DNA of 64,000 nt, taken from NCBI GenBank assembly GCA_036374995.1, contig DASUSS010000135.1, positions 1 to 64,000 of the forward strand, given 5' to 3'. The position numbers and the translations under genes are program-made. Below, piece by piece: positions 25,865 to 34,786 of this stretch. This DNA is from SH-MAG3 sp036374995. Lineage in GTDB: Bacteria > Gemmatimonadota > Gemmatimonadetes > Longimicrobiales > RSA9. The notes below the pieces were generated by a model. It ran no database searches. It was not told where the DNA came from and saw nothing but the letters and a program-made list of their open reading frames with translations. The stretch's first letter is position 1. Each line of letters opens with the position of its first letter.

Positions 25865-26848
25865 ATGGCTGAGACCGAAGAAGGAGCCCGTCCGCGAGCG
25901 TTCTGGTCCGGTACGATCACGTTCGGTCTGGTGAGCATCCCGGTCGAGCTGTTCCCGGCGAACCGGTCCGATGGTGTCTCGCTCCGGATGGTGGATGAAG
26001 ACGGCACGCCGCTCTCACGGCGCTATTTCTGTCCGAAGGAAGAGCGGGAGCTGAACTGGGACGAGCTTGTGCGCGGCTACGAGGTCGAGAAGGGCGAGTA
26101 CGTCGTCGTCACGGATGACGAGCTGGAGAGGCTCGCGCCGGAGAAGACGCGAGACATCGATCTGCGCCAGTTCGTGAGCTCGTCGGAGATCGATCCGATC
26201 TACTTCGAGCGCGCGTACTACCTGGTTCCCGGTGGCAACTCGACGAAGGCGTACCGACTGCTGGCGGAAACGATGGAGCAGACGGAGCGCGTGGGCATCG
26301 CGACGTTCGTCATGCGCGGCAAGGAATATCTCGTCGCGATCCTTGCGGAGAACGGGATCCTGCGCGCGGAGACCCTGCGCTTTGCCGACGAGGTGCGCGC
26401 ACCCGCGGACGTCGGGCTGCCCGAGCCGGCGAAGCCGAAGGCGGCGGCGGTGAAGAAGATCGGTCAGGCGATCACCCGGCTCGCGAAGAAGGAGCTCGAC
26501 GAGGACGAGCTCGTCGACCGTTCTGCCGCGCGCCTGGTGAAGCTGGTCGAGAAGAAGGAGAAGGCGGGCGAGGACGTGGTGCAGGCGCCGGCGGGCGAGG
26601 TGGCGCCGAGCGAGGGCGTGATCGATCTGTTGGAGGTGCTGAAGCGCAGCCTGGAAGGGAAGGCGTCGGCGAAGGGCGACGCCGGGGCTGCGGGCTCGAA
26701 GCGCGCGGCGGCGAAGAAGAAGGGGGCCGGCCGGAAGCGCACGAAGAAATCGTCGGGGAAGGGAACGTCGGCGACGAAGAAGACGGCACGAAAGGCCACG
26801 AAGCGCGCCGGCGGCGGGTCGGGCGCGAAGAAGCGGAAATCCGCCTGA
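25865..26848 (+). CDS. ku: Ku-type DNA end-binding protein (second copy, with long basic tail)
   Basis: Second Ku, 327 residues. The N-terminal core (FWSGTITFGLVSIPVELFPA near residue 13) and RAYYLVPGG near 118 match the family. It differs strongly from the upstream copy, for example DGVSLRMVDEDGTPLSRRYFC in place of the first copy's segment. The last 60 residues are almost entirely Lys, Ala, Gly, Ser and Thr (KKKGAGRKRTKKSSGKG), a histone-H1-like tail. Such extended basic tails in other bacterial Ku proteins help DNA binding and bridging. It is cotranscribed with the first Ku and converges on mutY. Two Ku genes in tandem suggest a heterodimer or two repair modes. Confidence 0.96.
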   Translation: MAETEEGARPRAFWSGTITFGLVSIPVELFPANRSDGVSLRMVDEDGTPLSRRYFCPKEERELNWDELVRGYEVEKGEYVVVTDDELERLAPEKTRDIDLRQFVSSSEIDPIYFERAYYLVPGGNSTKAYRLLAETMEQTERVGIATFVMRGKEYLVAILAENGILRAETLRFADEVRAPADVGLPEPAKPKAAAVKKIGQAITRLAKKELDEDELVDRSAARLVKLVEKKEKAGEDVVQAPAGEVAPSEGVIDLLEVLKRSLEGKASAKGDAGAAGSKRAAAKKKGAGRKRTKKSSGKGTSATKKTARKATKRAGGGSGAKKRKSA

Positions 26849-26888
26849 GCGTCAGCCGCCGAACGACGGTGCTGGCGAGCACCGGGCC

Positions 26889-26942
26889 CGTCGGACTCTA
26901 ACGGTTGGCACCGCTCGTCGGACTCTAACGGGTCGCACCGAG
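26889..26942. repeat. Two tandem 27-bp repeats over the mutY stop codon
   Basis: Copy 1 (26889-26915) and copy 2 (26916-26942) both start CGTCGGACTCTAACGG and match at 23 of 27 bases. Copy 2 contains the last codons and stop of mutY and copy 1 lies just downstream. It looks like a small tandem duplication of the mutY 3' end. Confidence 0.75.
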
Positions 26943-27992
26943 CGCCAGCCGCAGGATCCGCTGCTGTGCCCGAGGCAGTGCGACCGACCGGTCCTCCCCA
27001 TCGATCCACACCGCGTCCTGCGCGGCGCACGGCACGGCCGTCCGCCCGACATCGACGACGAAGCAGTGGTAGCGCTCACGCCGGTGACTGAACGTGTGCG
27101 ACACCGTACCGAGGGGCAGCGGCGCTCCGTGCGCATGGGCGTGCGTCCTCGCGATCGCGAGCACGGCCGAGGCGGCATCCGCCGGGTCGTCCACCTCCGT
27201 GCCCGGGAAACTCCAGAGACCGGCGAGCAGTCCGTGCGCGGGCCGGCGCACGACCAGGAGCCGGCCCGGCGCATCACGGAGCACGGCCGTCGCGATCGCC
27301 ACTGCGGGAATCGCGCGACGCGCCTTCGCGCGCGGTCGCTGAGCCTGCGTTCCCGCGGCACGGGCGGCGCAGTCGTCGCGCACCGGGCAGCGCGGGCACT
27401 GCGGGGCCCGCGGCGTACAGATCGTGGCGCCGAGCTCCATGAGCGCCTGGTTGAAGTCGCCCGGACGATCCTCCGGCACCAGCTCGAGTGCCGCTTCGCG
27501 CGTCCGCGCGGGTGCGGGGTCCGGCTGATCGAAGAGCCGCGCCAGCACGCGCCGCACGTTGCCGTCCACGGCAGCGTGGCGCGATCCGAACGCGATGCTC
27601 GCAATCGCGCCGGCCGTGTAGTCTCCCACGCCCGGCAGCGCACGGAGCTGTGCATACTCACACGGGAGCGCCCCCGCATGATGCTCGCGGATGACGCGGG
27701 CCGCAGCATGCAGGTTGCGCGCGCGGGAATAGTAGCCGAGTCCCTCCCACACCCTGAAGACATCGTCCAGTGATGCGCGGGCGAGTGCGTGCACGTCGGG
27801 GAACGTGCGGAGCCACTGTTCGTAATATGGAACGACCGTCTCGACGCGCGTCTGCTGCGACATCACTTCCGAGATCCAGATCGCGTACGGGTCACGCGTC
27901 GCGCGCCAGGGCAGCGGGCGCGCGGCCGCGTCGAAGAACGCGAGGAGAGCCTTGCGGATGGCTGCAATACCATCGGCGCCGGGAATCTGCAT
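26925..27992 (-). CDS. mutY: A/G-specific adenine DNA glycosylase
   Basis: Base-excision repair enzyme that removes adenine mispaired with 8-oxoguanine; 355 residues. Glu42 in ISEVMSQQT and Asp143 in AVDGNVRRV match the catalytic pair. The helix-hairpin-helix is LPGVGDYTAG (119-128). The iron-sulfur cluster ligands are Cys192, Cys199, Cys202 and Cys208 (C-x6-C-x2-C-x5-C). The C-terminal 120 residues are the MutT-like domain that recognises 8-oxoG. It converges with the Ku genes, so this is a small DNA-repair neighbourhood. It is divergent from the VWA gene. Confidence 0.97.
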   Translation of the reverse strand: MQIPGADGIAAIRKALLAFFDAAARPLPWRATRDPYAIWISEVMSQQTRVETVVPYYEQWLRTFPDVHALARASLDDVFRVWEGLGYYSRARNLHAAARVIREHHAGALPCEYAQLRALPGVGDYTAGAIASIAFGSRHAAVDGNVRRVLARLFDQPDPAPARTREAALELVPEDRPGDFNQALMELGATICTPRAPQCPRCPVRDDCAARAAGTQAQRPRAKARRAIPAVAIATAVLRDAPGRLLVVRRPAHGLLAGLWSFPGTEVDDPADAASAVLAIARTHAHAHGAPLPLGTVSHTFSHRRERYHCFVVDVGRTAVPCAAQDAVWIDGEDRSVALPRAQQRILRLALGATR

Positions 27993-28117
27993 TCCCGAAT
28001 CTACATGCCGCCGCCGCGGGCGTCAGCGCCGTCCGCCCGATCGGCACGCGACCGACCCCTTGCGATCGGCACGGCGCCCGGTGACCTTTCCGGTATACCC
28101 CAGCCGGTGTGGTGTGC

Positions 28118-29401
28118 ATGCGGTTCCACACATACCAGAAGTATCAGGGCACGCTCCTCGACGCGCTGAACATCCAGGATCTGCTCGAGCGGCTCGCGGA
28201 CTTCATGCTCCAGAGCGGATTCGCCGGCGGGCCGCACTATCATCCGTGGTGGGGGTGGTCGGGTGATGACAACGACCACTCGCTCGACCAGCTGAAGGCC
28301 GCGTTGCTCCAGGCACTGATGGAGAGCGGCCAGCTCACACCGGAGATGCTGAAGGAGCTGCGCGGCGAGGGTGGCGATGAGGAGGCGCAGCAGCAGCTCG
28401 CCCAGCTGCTCGACGACCTCGTGAAACGGCTCATCGAGGAGGGCTACATCAATACGGCTGCGCCGCCGGAGGTGCCGGGCTCGTACACGCCGCTGGGCGA
28501 GGGACACATCGATGATGCGAAGTCCGCGGCGCAGCAGGTCGAGTTCAATCTGACGCAGAAGGGCATCGACTTCCTCGGCTACCGCACGCTGAAGCAGCTG
28601 CTGTCGGCCGTGGGTCGCTCCAGCTTCGGCAGCCACGACACGCCGCACCTGGCGACGGGCGTGGAGGCGGAGGCGGCATCGAAGCCGTACGAGTTCGGCG
28701 ATACGTTGAACCTGGATATTCCCGCCACGTTGAGCAACGCGATGGCACGCGGTGGCGTGCGGGTCCCGCTCGACCTGGAGTACAGCGATCTGATGGTGCA
28801 CCAGGCCGAGTATCGCAGCTCGTGCGCTACCGTGCTCCTGCTGGACATCTCGCACTCGATGATCCTGTACGGCGAGGATCGGTTCACGCCGGCGAAGAAA
28901 GTGGCGCTCGCGCTCTCGCACCTGATCCGGACGCAGTATCCGGGGGATACTCTGCGTGTCGTCACGTTCGGCGATCGTGCGCAGGAGATCCCGCTGGGCG
29001 AGTTGCCGAAGGCGCAGGTCGGGCCGTTCCACACGAACACGGCCGAAGGGCTCAAGCTCGCTCGCCGGCTGCTGCTCGCGCAGAAGAAGGACATGCGCCA
29101 GATCGTGATGGTGACGGATGGGAAGCCATCGGCCATCACGCTGCCGGACGGGCGCGTCTACAAGAACCCGGCGGGTCTCGATCCGCGCGTGATCCGCGAG
29201 ACGCTGGCCGAAGTCGCGGCCTGTCGCAAGGCGGGTGTGCTGATCAACACGTTCATGCTCGCGCGCGACCCTTCGCTGATCCAGTTCGTTGCCAGGGTGT
29301 GCGAGATGGCGCGCGGCAAGGCGTACTTCACGAACACGATGACGCTGGGTGAGTACGTCATGCGTGACTTCCTGAAGCGCCGGACCCGGCGCGTGAGGTA
29401 G
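28118..29401 (+). CDS. VWA-domain protein, probable partner of the ChlI-like ATPase
   Basis: Protein of 427 residues. The C-terminal VWA domain has a complete metal-ion-dependent adhesion site: Asp243, Ser245 and Ser247 in LLDISHSMIL, a Thr in HTNTAEGL, and an Asp in VMVTDGKPS. The N-terminal 230 residues are helical and acidic, with a His/Trp-rich patch (GPHYHPWWGW). This fits the ChlD/CobT-like partner proteins of MoxR- or ChlI-type ATPases, and the likely ATPase is at 23099-24562. The ATG at 28118 is preferred; a GTG at 28109 is in frame. Cytoplasmic, with no signal peptide. Confidence 0.85.
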   Translation: MRFHTYQKYQGTLLDALNIQDLLERLADFMLQSGFAGGPHYHPWWGWSGDDNDHSLDQLKAALLQALMESGQLTPEMLKELRGEGGDEEAQQQLAQLLDDLVKRLIEEGYINTAAPPEVPGSYTPLGEGHIDDAKSAAQQVEFNLTQKGIDFLGYRTLKQLLSAVGRSSFGSHDTPHLATGVEAEAASKPYEFGDTLNLDIPATLSNAMARGGVRVPLDLEYSDLMVHQAEYRSSCATVLLLDISHSMILYGEDRFTPAKKVALALSHLIRTQYPGDTLRVVTFGDRAQEIPLGELPKAQVGPFHTNTAEGLKLARRLLLAQKKDMRQIVMVTDGKPSAITLPDGRVYKNPAGLDPRVIRETLAEVAACRKAGVLINTFMLARDPSLIQFVARVCEMARGKAYFTNTMTLGEYVMRDFLKRRTRRVR

Positions 29402-29407
29402 CGGGGC

Positions 29408-31174
29408 TTGTTCCTCGTCGACCGCCTGCTTCTGGTCGCTGCGGTCCTCGTCATCGTCGGGATCCTCTCGAGCAAGTTCTCCGCCCGGATCGGCCTGCCG
29501 GTGCTGGTGCTGTTCGTCGGCGTCGGCATGCTGGCCGGGTCCGACGGCATCGGCAGGATCGAGTTCACGAACTGGGAGGTCGCGCACGGCATCGGCACGA
29601 TTGCCCTCGCGATCATCCTGTTCGACGGCGGACTCCGCACCGCACTGACCTCGTTCCGCCTCGCGCTGCGACCGGCGCTGTCGCTCGCCACCGTGGGCGT
29701 GTTCCTGACCGCCGGCATCACGGGTGCCGCGGCCGCGTGGCTGCTCGACCTCCCCCTGCTCGCGGGGTTCCTCCTCGGCAGCATCATCAGCTCGACGGAC
29801 GCCGCGGCAGTGTTCAACGTGCTGCGCTCGAGCGGTGTGCACATCCGGAAACGGCTCGCGGCCGTGCTCGAGGTCGAGAGCGGCTCGAACGATCCGATGG
29901 CGGTGTTCCTCACGATCGCCTGCCTGCAGCTCCTGCTCGGCGAGCGCGAGCTCGGCATCGGCCTGCTCGGTCTGTTCGTGCTGCAGATGGGTGTCGGCTC
30001 GATCACCGGTTTCGCGGTCGGCAAGCTTGCGCTGCACGGCATCAATCGCGTCAATCTCCAGGCCGCGGGACTGTATCCGATCATCACCGCGTCGGCGGGA
30101 CTGTTCGCGTTCGGCATCGCGTCCGTGCTCGGCGGCAGCGGCTTCCTCGCCGTGTACCTCGCCGGCGTCGTGATCGGCAATGCCGAACTCGCGTTCAAGC
30201 GCGGCACGCTCCTGTTCATGGATGCCGCGGCGTGGCTCTCCCAGATCGGCATGTTCGTGATGCTCGGTCTGCTCGCGTTCCCCGGCCGGCTCATCGCAGT
30301 CACGGCGGAAGGCGTGTTCGTCGCCATCGTGCTGATCTTCATTGCGCGGCCGGTCGCAGTGGCGATCTCGCTCGCACCGTTCCGCATGGGTTGGCGTGAT
30401 CAGACGTTCATCGCGTGGGTCGGGCTCAAGGGTGCAGTGCCGATCGTGCTCGCCACCTACCCGCTGATGCTCGGCCTGCCCGATGCGGACGTCCTCTTCG
30501 ACATCATCTTCTTCGCCGTGCTGCTCTCCGCGGTGACGCAGGGCTGGACGATACCCGTGCTCGCGAAGCGGCTGCACCTCCAGCTGCCGCCTCAGCCGAA
30601 GCCGCCCGTGACGCTCGAGATCACATCCATCCAGGATGTCGACGCAGACATACTGGAGTACACGCTCCACGAGAGCTCCCGCGCGGTCCATCGCCGGTTG
30701 CGCGATCTGCGACTGCCGGAGCGCGCGGTCATCGCGCTGATCGCGCGCGGCGATCGCATCATCCCGCCCCGCGGCAGCACCGAGCTGCTGCCGGGCGACC
30801 ATGTGTTCGTCGTGCTGAAGCCGCGCATCCGACCGCTCGTCGACCGCATGTTCAGCAGCAGCAGTCGCACCGAGCCGATCACGCCGGACGCGACGGAGTT
30901 CCCGCTCGACGCGGCCACCACCACGCTCGCCGACCTGGCCGAGTTCTACGATACGGAGCTGGACGGCGATCCGGAGAGCACGCTGGCCGAGTTCCTCGAG
31001 CACGCACTCGGTTCCGCGCCCGATCTCGGGACGTTGTACGAGGCGGGAGACATCACGCTGCACGTGCTCTCGCTGGCCGACGATCAGGTGGACTGCGTCG
31101 GCCTGCGCGTGACGAACCGCTCCCGCGCACGGCCGTCGCCGGACGAACGCGCAGCGCCGGAGACGCTCGTCTGA
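29408..31174 (+). CDS. CPA1-family cation/proton antiporter (NhaP2/CvrA type)
   Basis: Inner-membrane antiporter of 588 residues, expected to exchange K+ or Na+ for protons. About twelve transmembrane helices cover residues 1-395 and include SSTDAAAVFNVL (near 130), the ion-site motif VESGSNDPMAVFL (near 158) and GLKGAVPIVLATYP (near 340). The soluble tail has a TrkA-C-type domain (about 405-490), as in CvrA, and a further domain to the end. The start appears to be the TTG at 29408, seven bases after the VWA stop, because hydrophobic residues follow at once and no ATG or GTG is nearby. Confidence 0.9.
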   Translation: MFLVDRLLLVAAVLVIVGILSSKFSARIGLPVLVLFVGVGMLAGSDGIGRIEFTNWEVAHGIGTIALAIILFDGGLRTALTSFRLALRPALSLATVGVFLTAGITGAAAAWLLDLPLLAGFLLGSIISSTDAAAVFNVLRSSGVHIRKRLAAVLEVESGSNDPMAVFLTIACLQLLLGERELGIGLLGLFVLQMGVGSITGFAVGKLALHGINRVNLQAAGLYPIITASAGLFAFGIASVLGGSGFLAVYLAGVVIGNAELAFKRGTLLFMDAAAWLSQIGMFVMLGLLAFPGRLIAVTAEGVFVAIVLIFIARPVAVAISLAPFRMGWRDQTFIAWVGLKGAVPIVLATYPLMLGLPDADVLFDIIFFAVLLSAVTQGWTIPVLAKRLHLQLPPQPKPPVTLEITSIQDVDADILEYTLHESSRAVHRRLRDLRLPERAVIALIARGDRIIPPRGSTELLPGDHVFVVLKPRIRPLVDRMFSSSSRTEPITPDATEFPLDAATTTLADLAEFYDTELDGDPESTLAEFLEHALGSAPDLGTLYEAGDITLHVLSLADDQVDCVGLRVTNRSRARPSPDERAAPETLV

Positions 31175-31248
31175 GCCGGCGCGTCGTGCCGCGAGCACGG
31201 CCCTTGCAACCCTCTGTCATACATTGATTTTCACGGACGGAGGGCTGG

Positions 31249-32523
31249 ATGGAGCAGGAGCGCAAGCGCCGGGACGAGGACGCCACGGTGCGTGATCATG
31301 ACGCGGGCTCGAGCGAATCGCGCGGGGAATCGGCCGAGCGCCACGCCGTCGGCCGGGACGCCGCGACGCGTGACTACCAGCAGAGGGTGCAGCAGCTCGA
31401 TGCTGCGGGCACCGTCGACGAGGTGCACGACCGCGAGGCCGGCGGCACGCCGCGCGAGCGGCGGCAGAGCGGCGCGGAGCCACAGGACCGGCGCGCGGGT
31501 GGTGAGGTCCTCGATCGCGAGAAGGCACGCGAGCGCGGCAGCATCACCGGCCTGCTGCGCGACAATGCCCTGACGATCGGGCTCGCCGCGAGCTCGCTGG
31601 CGCTGCTGGCGGGGACGCGCGGCGGCGGAGCGGGCGACAAGCCGGCGAGCGTAGCGCTTGCCGAGGGATTCCTGCCTCCGGCCGAGATCGCGGAGAAGAA
31701 GGGAGTCACCTGGGATCTCCACGTGAGCGATCACGACCGCGTCGAGTTCTTCAAGGAGTTCCTGATGGGGAAGAATTACGACAAGACGCGGACGTGGCTG
31801 GAGCGCATCGGCAAATACGGCCCGCTCATCCAGAACGAGCTGCGCGAGCGGGGCATGCCCGAGGATCTGCTGTACCTGACGATGATCGAGAGCGGGCTGG
31901 ACCCGAACGCGTATTCGCGCGCGCACGCGGCCGGCCTGTGGCAGTTCATCGAGGAGACCGGCAAGCGCTACGGCCTCGAGGTGTCGGAGTACGTCGATGA
32001 GCGGCGGGATCCGATCAAGGCGACGGGCGCAGCGCTCACCTACCTTCAGGAGATGCACGGCCGCTTCGACAGCTGGTACCTCTCGGCGGCGGGCTACAAC
32101 ACGGGCGAGAACCGGGTGGGCCGGTTGATGCGCGAGGTGACGGGGTCGGAGCAGGGACCGGAAGAAGCGTACTGGGAGATCTGGGACCGGCTGCCGAGCG
32201 AGACCCGAGACTACGTCCCACTGATGCTGGCCATGGGCCACATCGCGAAGGAGCCAGCGAAGTACGGCTTCCACGACCTGAGCTACGAGCAGCCGCTCCA
32301 GTTCGAGGAGGTCGTGGTACCGGGCGGAACGCGGCTGGCCGATGTCGCCACTGCCGCCGGCGTGGAGAGCGACGTGGTCTACGACCTCAACCCGCACCTC
32401 GTGAAGAAGCAGACGCCGCCGAACCGCGAGCTGGCCGTGCGCGTGCCGGTCGGTCAGTCGCAGCAGGTCGCGGCGGTCATCGGCGGTCAGGCCATCGAGA
32501 CGGGTGCCGAGCTGGCGGACTAG
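31249..32523 (+). CDS. Membrane-bound lytic transglycosylase (SLT domain, MltD-like)
   Basis: Peptidoglycan-cleaving enzyme of 424 residues. The first 95 residues are extremely charged and low in complexity (rich in Arg, Glu, Asp). A hydrophobic segment follows (NALTIGLAASSLALLAG, about 104-120) that should anchor the protein with a cytoplasmic N-terminus. The SLT domain (about 180-330) has catalytic Glu214 in MIESGLDPNAYS and the motifs AAGLWQFI and SWYLSAAGYNTG. The tail contains a weak LysM-like stretch (VVPGGTRLADVATAAGVESD). The charged N-terminus is not usual for MltD. It has its own transcription unit, with a short hairpin between it and the converging M61 gene. Confidence 0.88.
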   Translation: MEQERKRRDEDATVRDHDAGSSESRGESAERHAVGRDAATRDYQQRVQQLDAAGTVDEVHDREAGGTPRERRQSGAEPQDRRAGGEVLDREKARERGSITGLLRDNALTIGLAASSLALLAGTRGGGAGDKPASVALAEGFLPPAEIAEKKGVTWDLHVSDHDRVEFFKEFLMGKNYDKTRTWLERIGKYGPLIQNELRERGMPEDLLYLTMIESGLDPNAYSRAHAAGLWQFIEETGKRYGLEVSEYVDERRDPIKATGAALTYLQEMHGRFDSWYLSAAGYNTGENRVGRLMREVTGSEQGPEEAYWEIWDRLPSETRDYVPLMLAMGHIAKEPAKYGFHDLSYEQPLQFEEVVVPGGTRLADVATAAGVESDVVYDLNPHLVKKQTPPNRELAVRVPVGQSQQVAAVIGGQAIETGAELAD

Positions 32524-32537
32524 CGGGTTTTCTCGCG

Positions 32538-32557
32538 GCCGGCGCGCTGACGCCGGC
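32538..32557. terminator. Hairpin between convergent genes
   Basis: GCCGGCG (32538-32544) pairs with CGCCGGC (32551-32557) over a 6-nt loop. There is no T-run on either strand, so this is at best a weak bidirectional terminator. Confidence 0.4.
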
Positions 32558-32580
32558 GCACGCGAGCGCGGCCGGGGCGG

Positions 32581-34512
32581 CTAGTTCGATCTGCCGCCGA
32601 GCCACGCGGAACGGAACCGCCGAATCGCATCGGTCACTTCCAGCCCCGCGGCCTCGTAGGTCACGACCTCGATGGACGGGTCTTCGCGGACGGCCACGCG
32701 AGCCGTCCGGCGCTGACCGCGCTGCTCGAGCGTGATCTCGATAACCTCGCCCGGACGTTTCGCGCTGACGACGGCAGCGACGGCATCGCCGGAATCGATC
32801 GCGCGGCCGTCGAGCGAGACGATGCGGTCGCCGGCGGCCGCGCCCGCCTCGTACAGCGACGTGCCGATGAGCACCGGGCCCGCGATCACGACCGAGCCAT
32901 CCTGGACGTTCAGCCGCGGCGCGCCGATCGTGGGTGTGCCGGCCCGCGCCGGCCTCACCCGCAGGCCCGCCTGCGCGAGCAGCGTCGCGAAGTCCGGCGC
33001 CTCACGCCCCGTGATGTAGCGCCGGAAGAAGTCGTTCGCGAAGGCCGTGTCCCCGAGAGTCTCGCCCAGCGTGACGCGCAGATCGTCGACCGCATAGGGC
33101 CGCACGGGCGTGAAGTTCTGCTGGTGCACACCGTGCTTCTGCCACATGGCCCGCATGAAATCGTCGAGCGACCGTCCCGGGAAGCGCGACCGGATCGCCA
33201 GATCGAGCGCGAGGCCGATGCCCGCGCCCCACGTGTAATACGAGATGAACGTGTTCGCACGGTTCTGCGCGTCGACCGACGTCGCGGCATCCACGAACGG
33301 CGCCTGCATGCTCATCTCCACAGGCGAGAAGAAGCCGCGGCCGGGCGCATTCAGCACCGTGTTCACCGTGCCGGTCAGCGCCGAGGCGTAGCGCGCGTCA
33401 TCGTAGATGCCGGCGCGGCGCAAGGTCATCGGGCCGTAGTAGCTCGTGAACCCTTCCGCAAACCACAGCTCACCCGACATGTTCGCTTCCTCGAAGTCGA
33501 ACGGCTCGAGCGAGCGCGGCCGGATCCGCTCGACGTTCCATGCATGGAAGAACTCGTGAGAGACCGTGCCCAGGACGCCGAGCATGTTCGCGAGCGAGCC
33601 GGTGCTCGTCAGGATCGTCGAATTGCGGTGCTCCATCCCGTCACCACGGACCCAGGGCAGGTAGTCCGCAATGAACGTGTACGTGCCGAAATCGAACTCC
33701 GGCAGCGCGCCGAAGACGGCCGCCTGCTCGCGCACGATGCGCCGCACGTGGCCGGCGTACTCATCGAGCTGCGCGTCCGTGCCGAGATGATGCAGCGCGA
33801 CGCGAATCGTCTGCGTCCTGCCGCCGCTCGTCTCCTGCCACTCGCGTACCGCGTGCGCGCTCAGCTGCGTCGGGCTGTCCATGAAGTACTGCAGGTGGGG
33901 AGCGACATAGCGCATCGCGTCCGCGGTCGGCTTCAGCTGCGTGGCCGCACGCCAGCCCGAGCCCGCCGGCGCGCGGAACGTGATCGCAATCGGACGGTCG
34001 CCGGTGTCCCGTGCCCACATGAACGTCGCCGGCATGTTCATGTGCGCGTGCGTCACGTCGATCCCGGCGTACGTGCCATCGGCGTGGTCCCCGAAGAGCG
34101 TGTACGACACGCGCACCGTGCCGTCGTGCCCCGCGACATCCCACTGGTGAGGATTCGGCCTCGTCACCGTCAGCTCGCGGCCGCGGCCGTCGACCGCCCG
34201 CACGGCGTAAACGTTCTTCGCGAATTCGTGCAGCGCGTACCGACCGGGCGACGACCGGCTCATGCGGAGCTCCAGCGACCGGGCAGGCAGGTTCCTGTAC
34301 TCCACCACGATCTCCGCCTCGTGACGCGCGGCGTTCGGGAACGAGACCTCGTAGCGGACCGTGTCGCTCGGCTGCGCTGCGCGGGCAGCGGGCGGAGTAC
34401 CGGCCGGCTCGACCGATGCGCCAGGGATCGTCGGGGCGGTCCGGCCGCCTGCCGATGCGCAGCCGGCCAGCACGGCCGTGAGCAGCGCGGTGCGTGCGAT
34501 GGGATTCGTCAT
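32581..34512 (-). CDS. M61-family aminopeptidase lipoprotein with PDZ domain
   Basis: Zinc peptidase of about 643 residues related to glycyl aminopeptidases. The start at 34512 gives a lipoprotein signal ending in the lipobox LAGC (near residue 15); a longer frame to 34620 adds residues without character. The N-terminal beta domain has RYEVSFPNAARHEAEI. The zinc site is HEFFHAWN, followed by ELWFAEGFTSYY, which supplies the third ligand. A C-terminal PDZ domain (about 525-610) contains GTSLYEAGAAAGDRIVSLDG. It probably sits on a periplasmic membrane face and trims peptides. Confidence 0.92.
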   Translation of the reverse strand: MTNPIARTALLTAVLAGCASAGGRTAPTIPGASVEPAGTPPAARAAQPSDTVRYEVSFPNAARHEAEIVVEYRNLPARSLELRMSRSSPGRYALHEFAKNVYAVRAVDGRGRELTVTRPNPHQWDVAGHDGTVRVSYTLFGDHADGTYAGIDVTHAHMNMPATFMWARDTGDRPIAITFRAPAGSGWRAATQLKPTADAMRYVAPHLQYFMDSPTQLSAHAVREWQETSGGRTQTIRVALHHLGTDAQLDEYAGHVRRIVREQAAVFGALPEFDFGTYTFIADYLPWVRGDGMEHRNSTILTSTGSLANMLGVLGTVSHEFFHAWNVERIRPRSLEPFDFEEANMSGELWFAEGFTSYYGPMTLRRAGIYDDARYASALTGTVNTVLNAPGRGFFSPVEMSMQAPFVDAATSVDAQNRANTFISYYTWGAGIGLALDLAIRSRFPGRSLDDFMRAMWQKHGVHQQNFTPVRPYAVDDLRVTLGETLGDTAFANDFFRRYITGREAPDFATLLAQAGLRVRPARAGTPTIGAPRLNVQDGSVVIAGPVLIGTSLYEAGAAAGDRIVSLDGRAIDSGDAVAAVVSAKRPGEVIEITLEQRGQRRTARVAVREDPSIEVVTYEAAGLEVTDAIRRFRSAWLGGRSN

Positions 34513-34636
34513 ATCGCGCAAGATGCCGGCAGGCCACCATGCCCGCAACGCAGAGCGGCCCACCGAAGCGGGCCCCTGCTGCGCAGAGGGGCCCCGCCGA
34601 AGCAGGACCCCTCGTGCCATGGCGTCGTCCGACCCG

Positions 34637-34786
34637 TCAGATGGGTCTGCGTCCCTGAATCACGCGGATCAGAATCACGATGATCGCGATCACCAGCAGC
34701 AGGTGGACCAGACCGCCGAGCGTCGTCCCGCTGACGAGGCCGAGCAGCCACAGCACCAGCAGAATCAGTACGATAGTCCAGAGCAT
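34637..34786 (-). CDS. 49-residue lmo0937-like membrane protein
   Basis: Short gene with an ATG at 34786 and a good GGGAGG ribosome-binding site 7 bases upstream. It encodes MLWTIVLILLVLWLLGLVSG, a short Gly-rich turn, and a second hydrophobic helix ending in IRVIQGRRPI. This two-helix pattern matches the small lmo0937/DUF5670 family of membrane proteins, which have no known function and are often stress-induced. It is transcribed leftward toward the M61 gene and is likely monocistronic or the first gene of that unit. Confidence 0.85.
   Translation of the reverse strand: MLWTIVLILLVLWLLGLVSGTTLGGLVHLLLVIAIIVILIRVIQGRRPI

Noticed and set aside
28001..31198. Very long open frame on the minus strand opposite the VWA and antiporter genes
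   Set aside because: Its product is an Arg/His/Gln/Glu-rich low-complexity string without domains. It is the antisense shadow caused by high GC, while the plus strand encodes two clear families.
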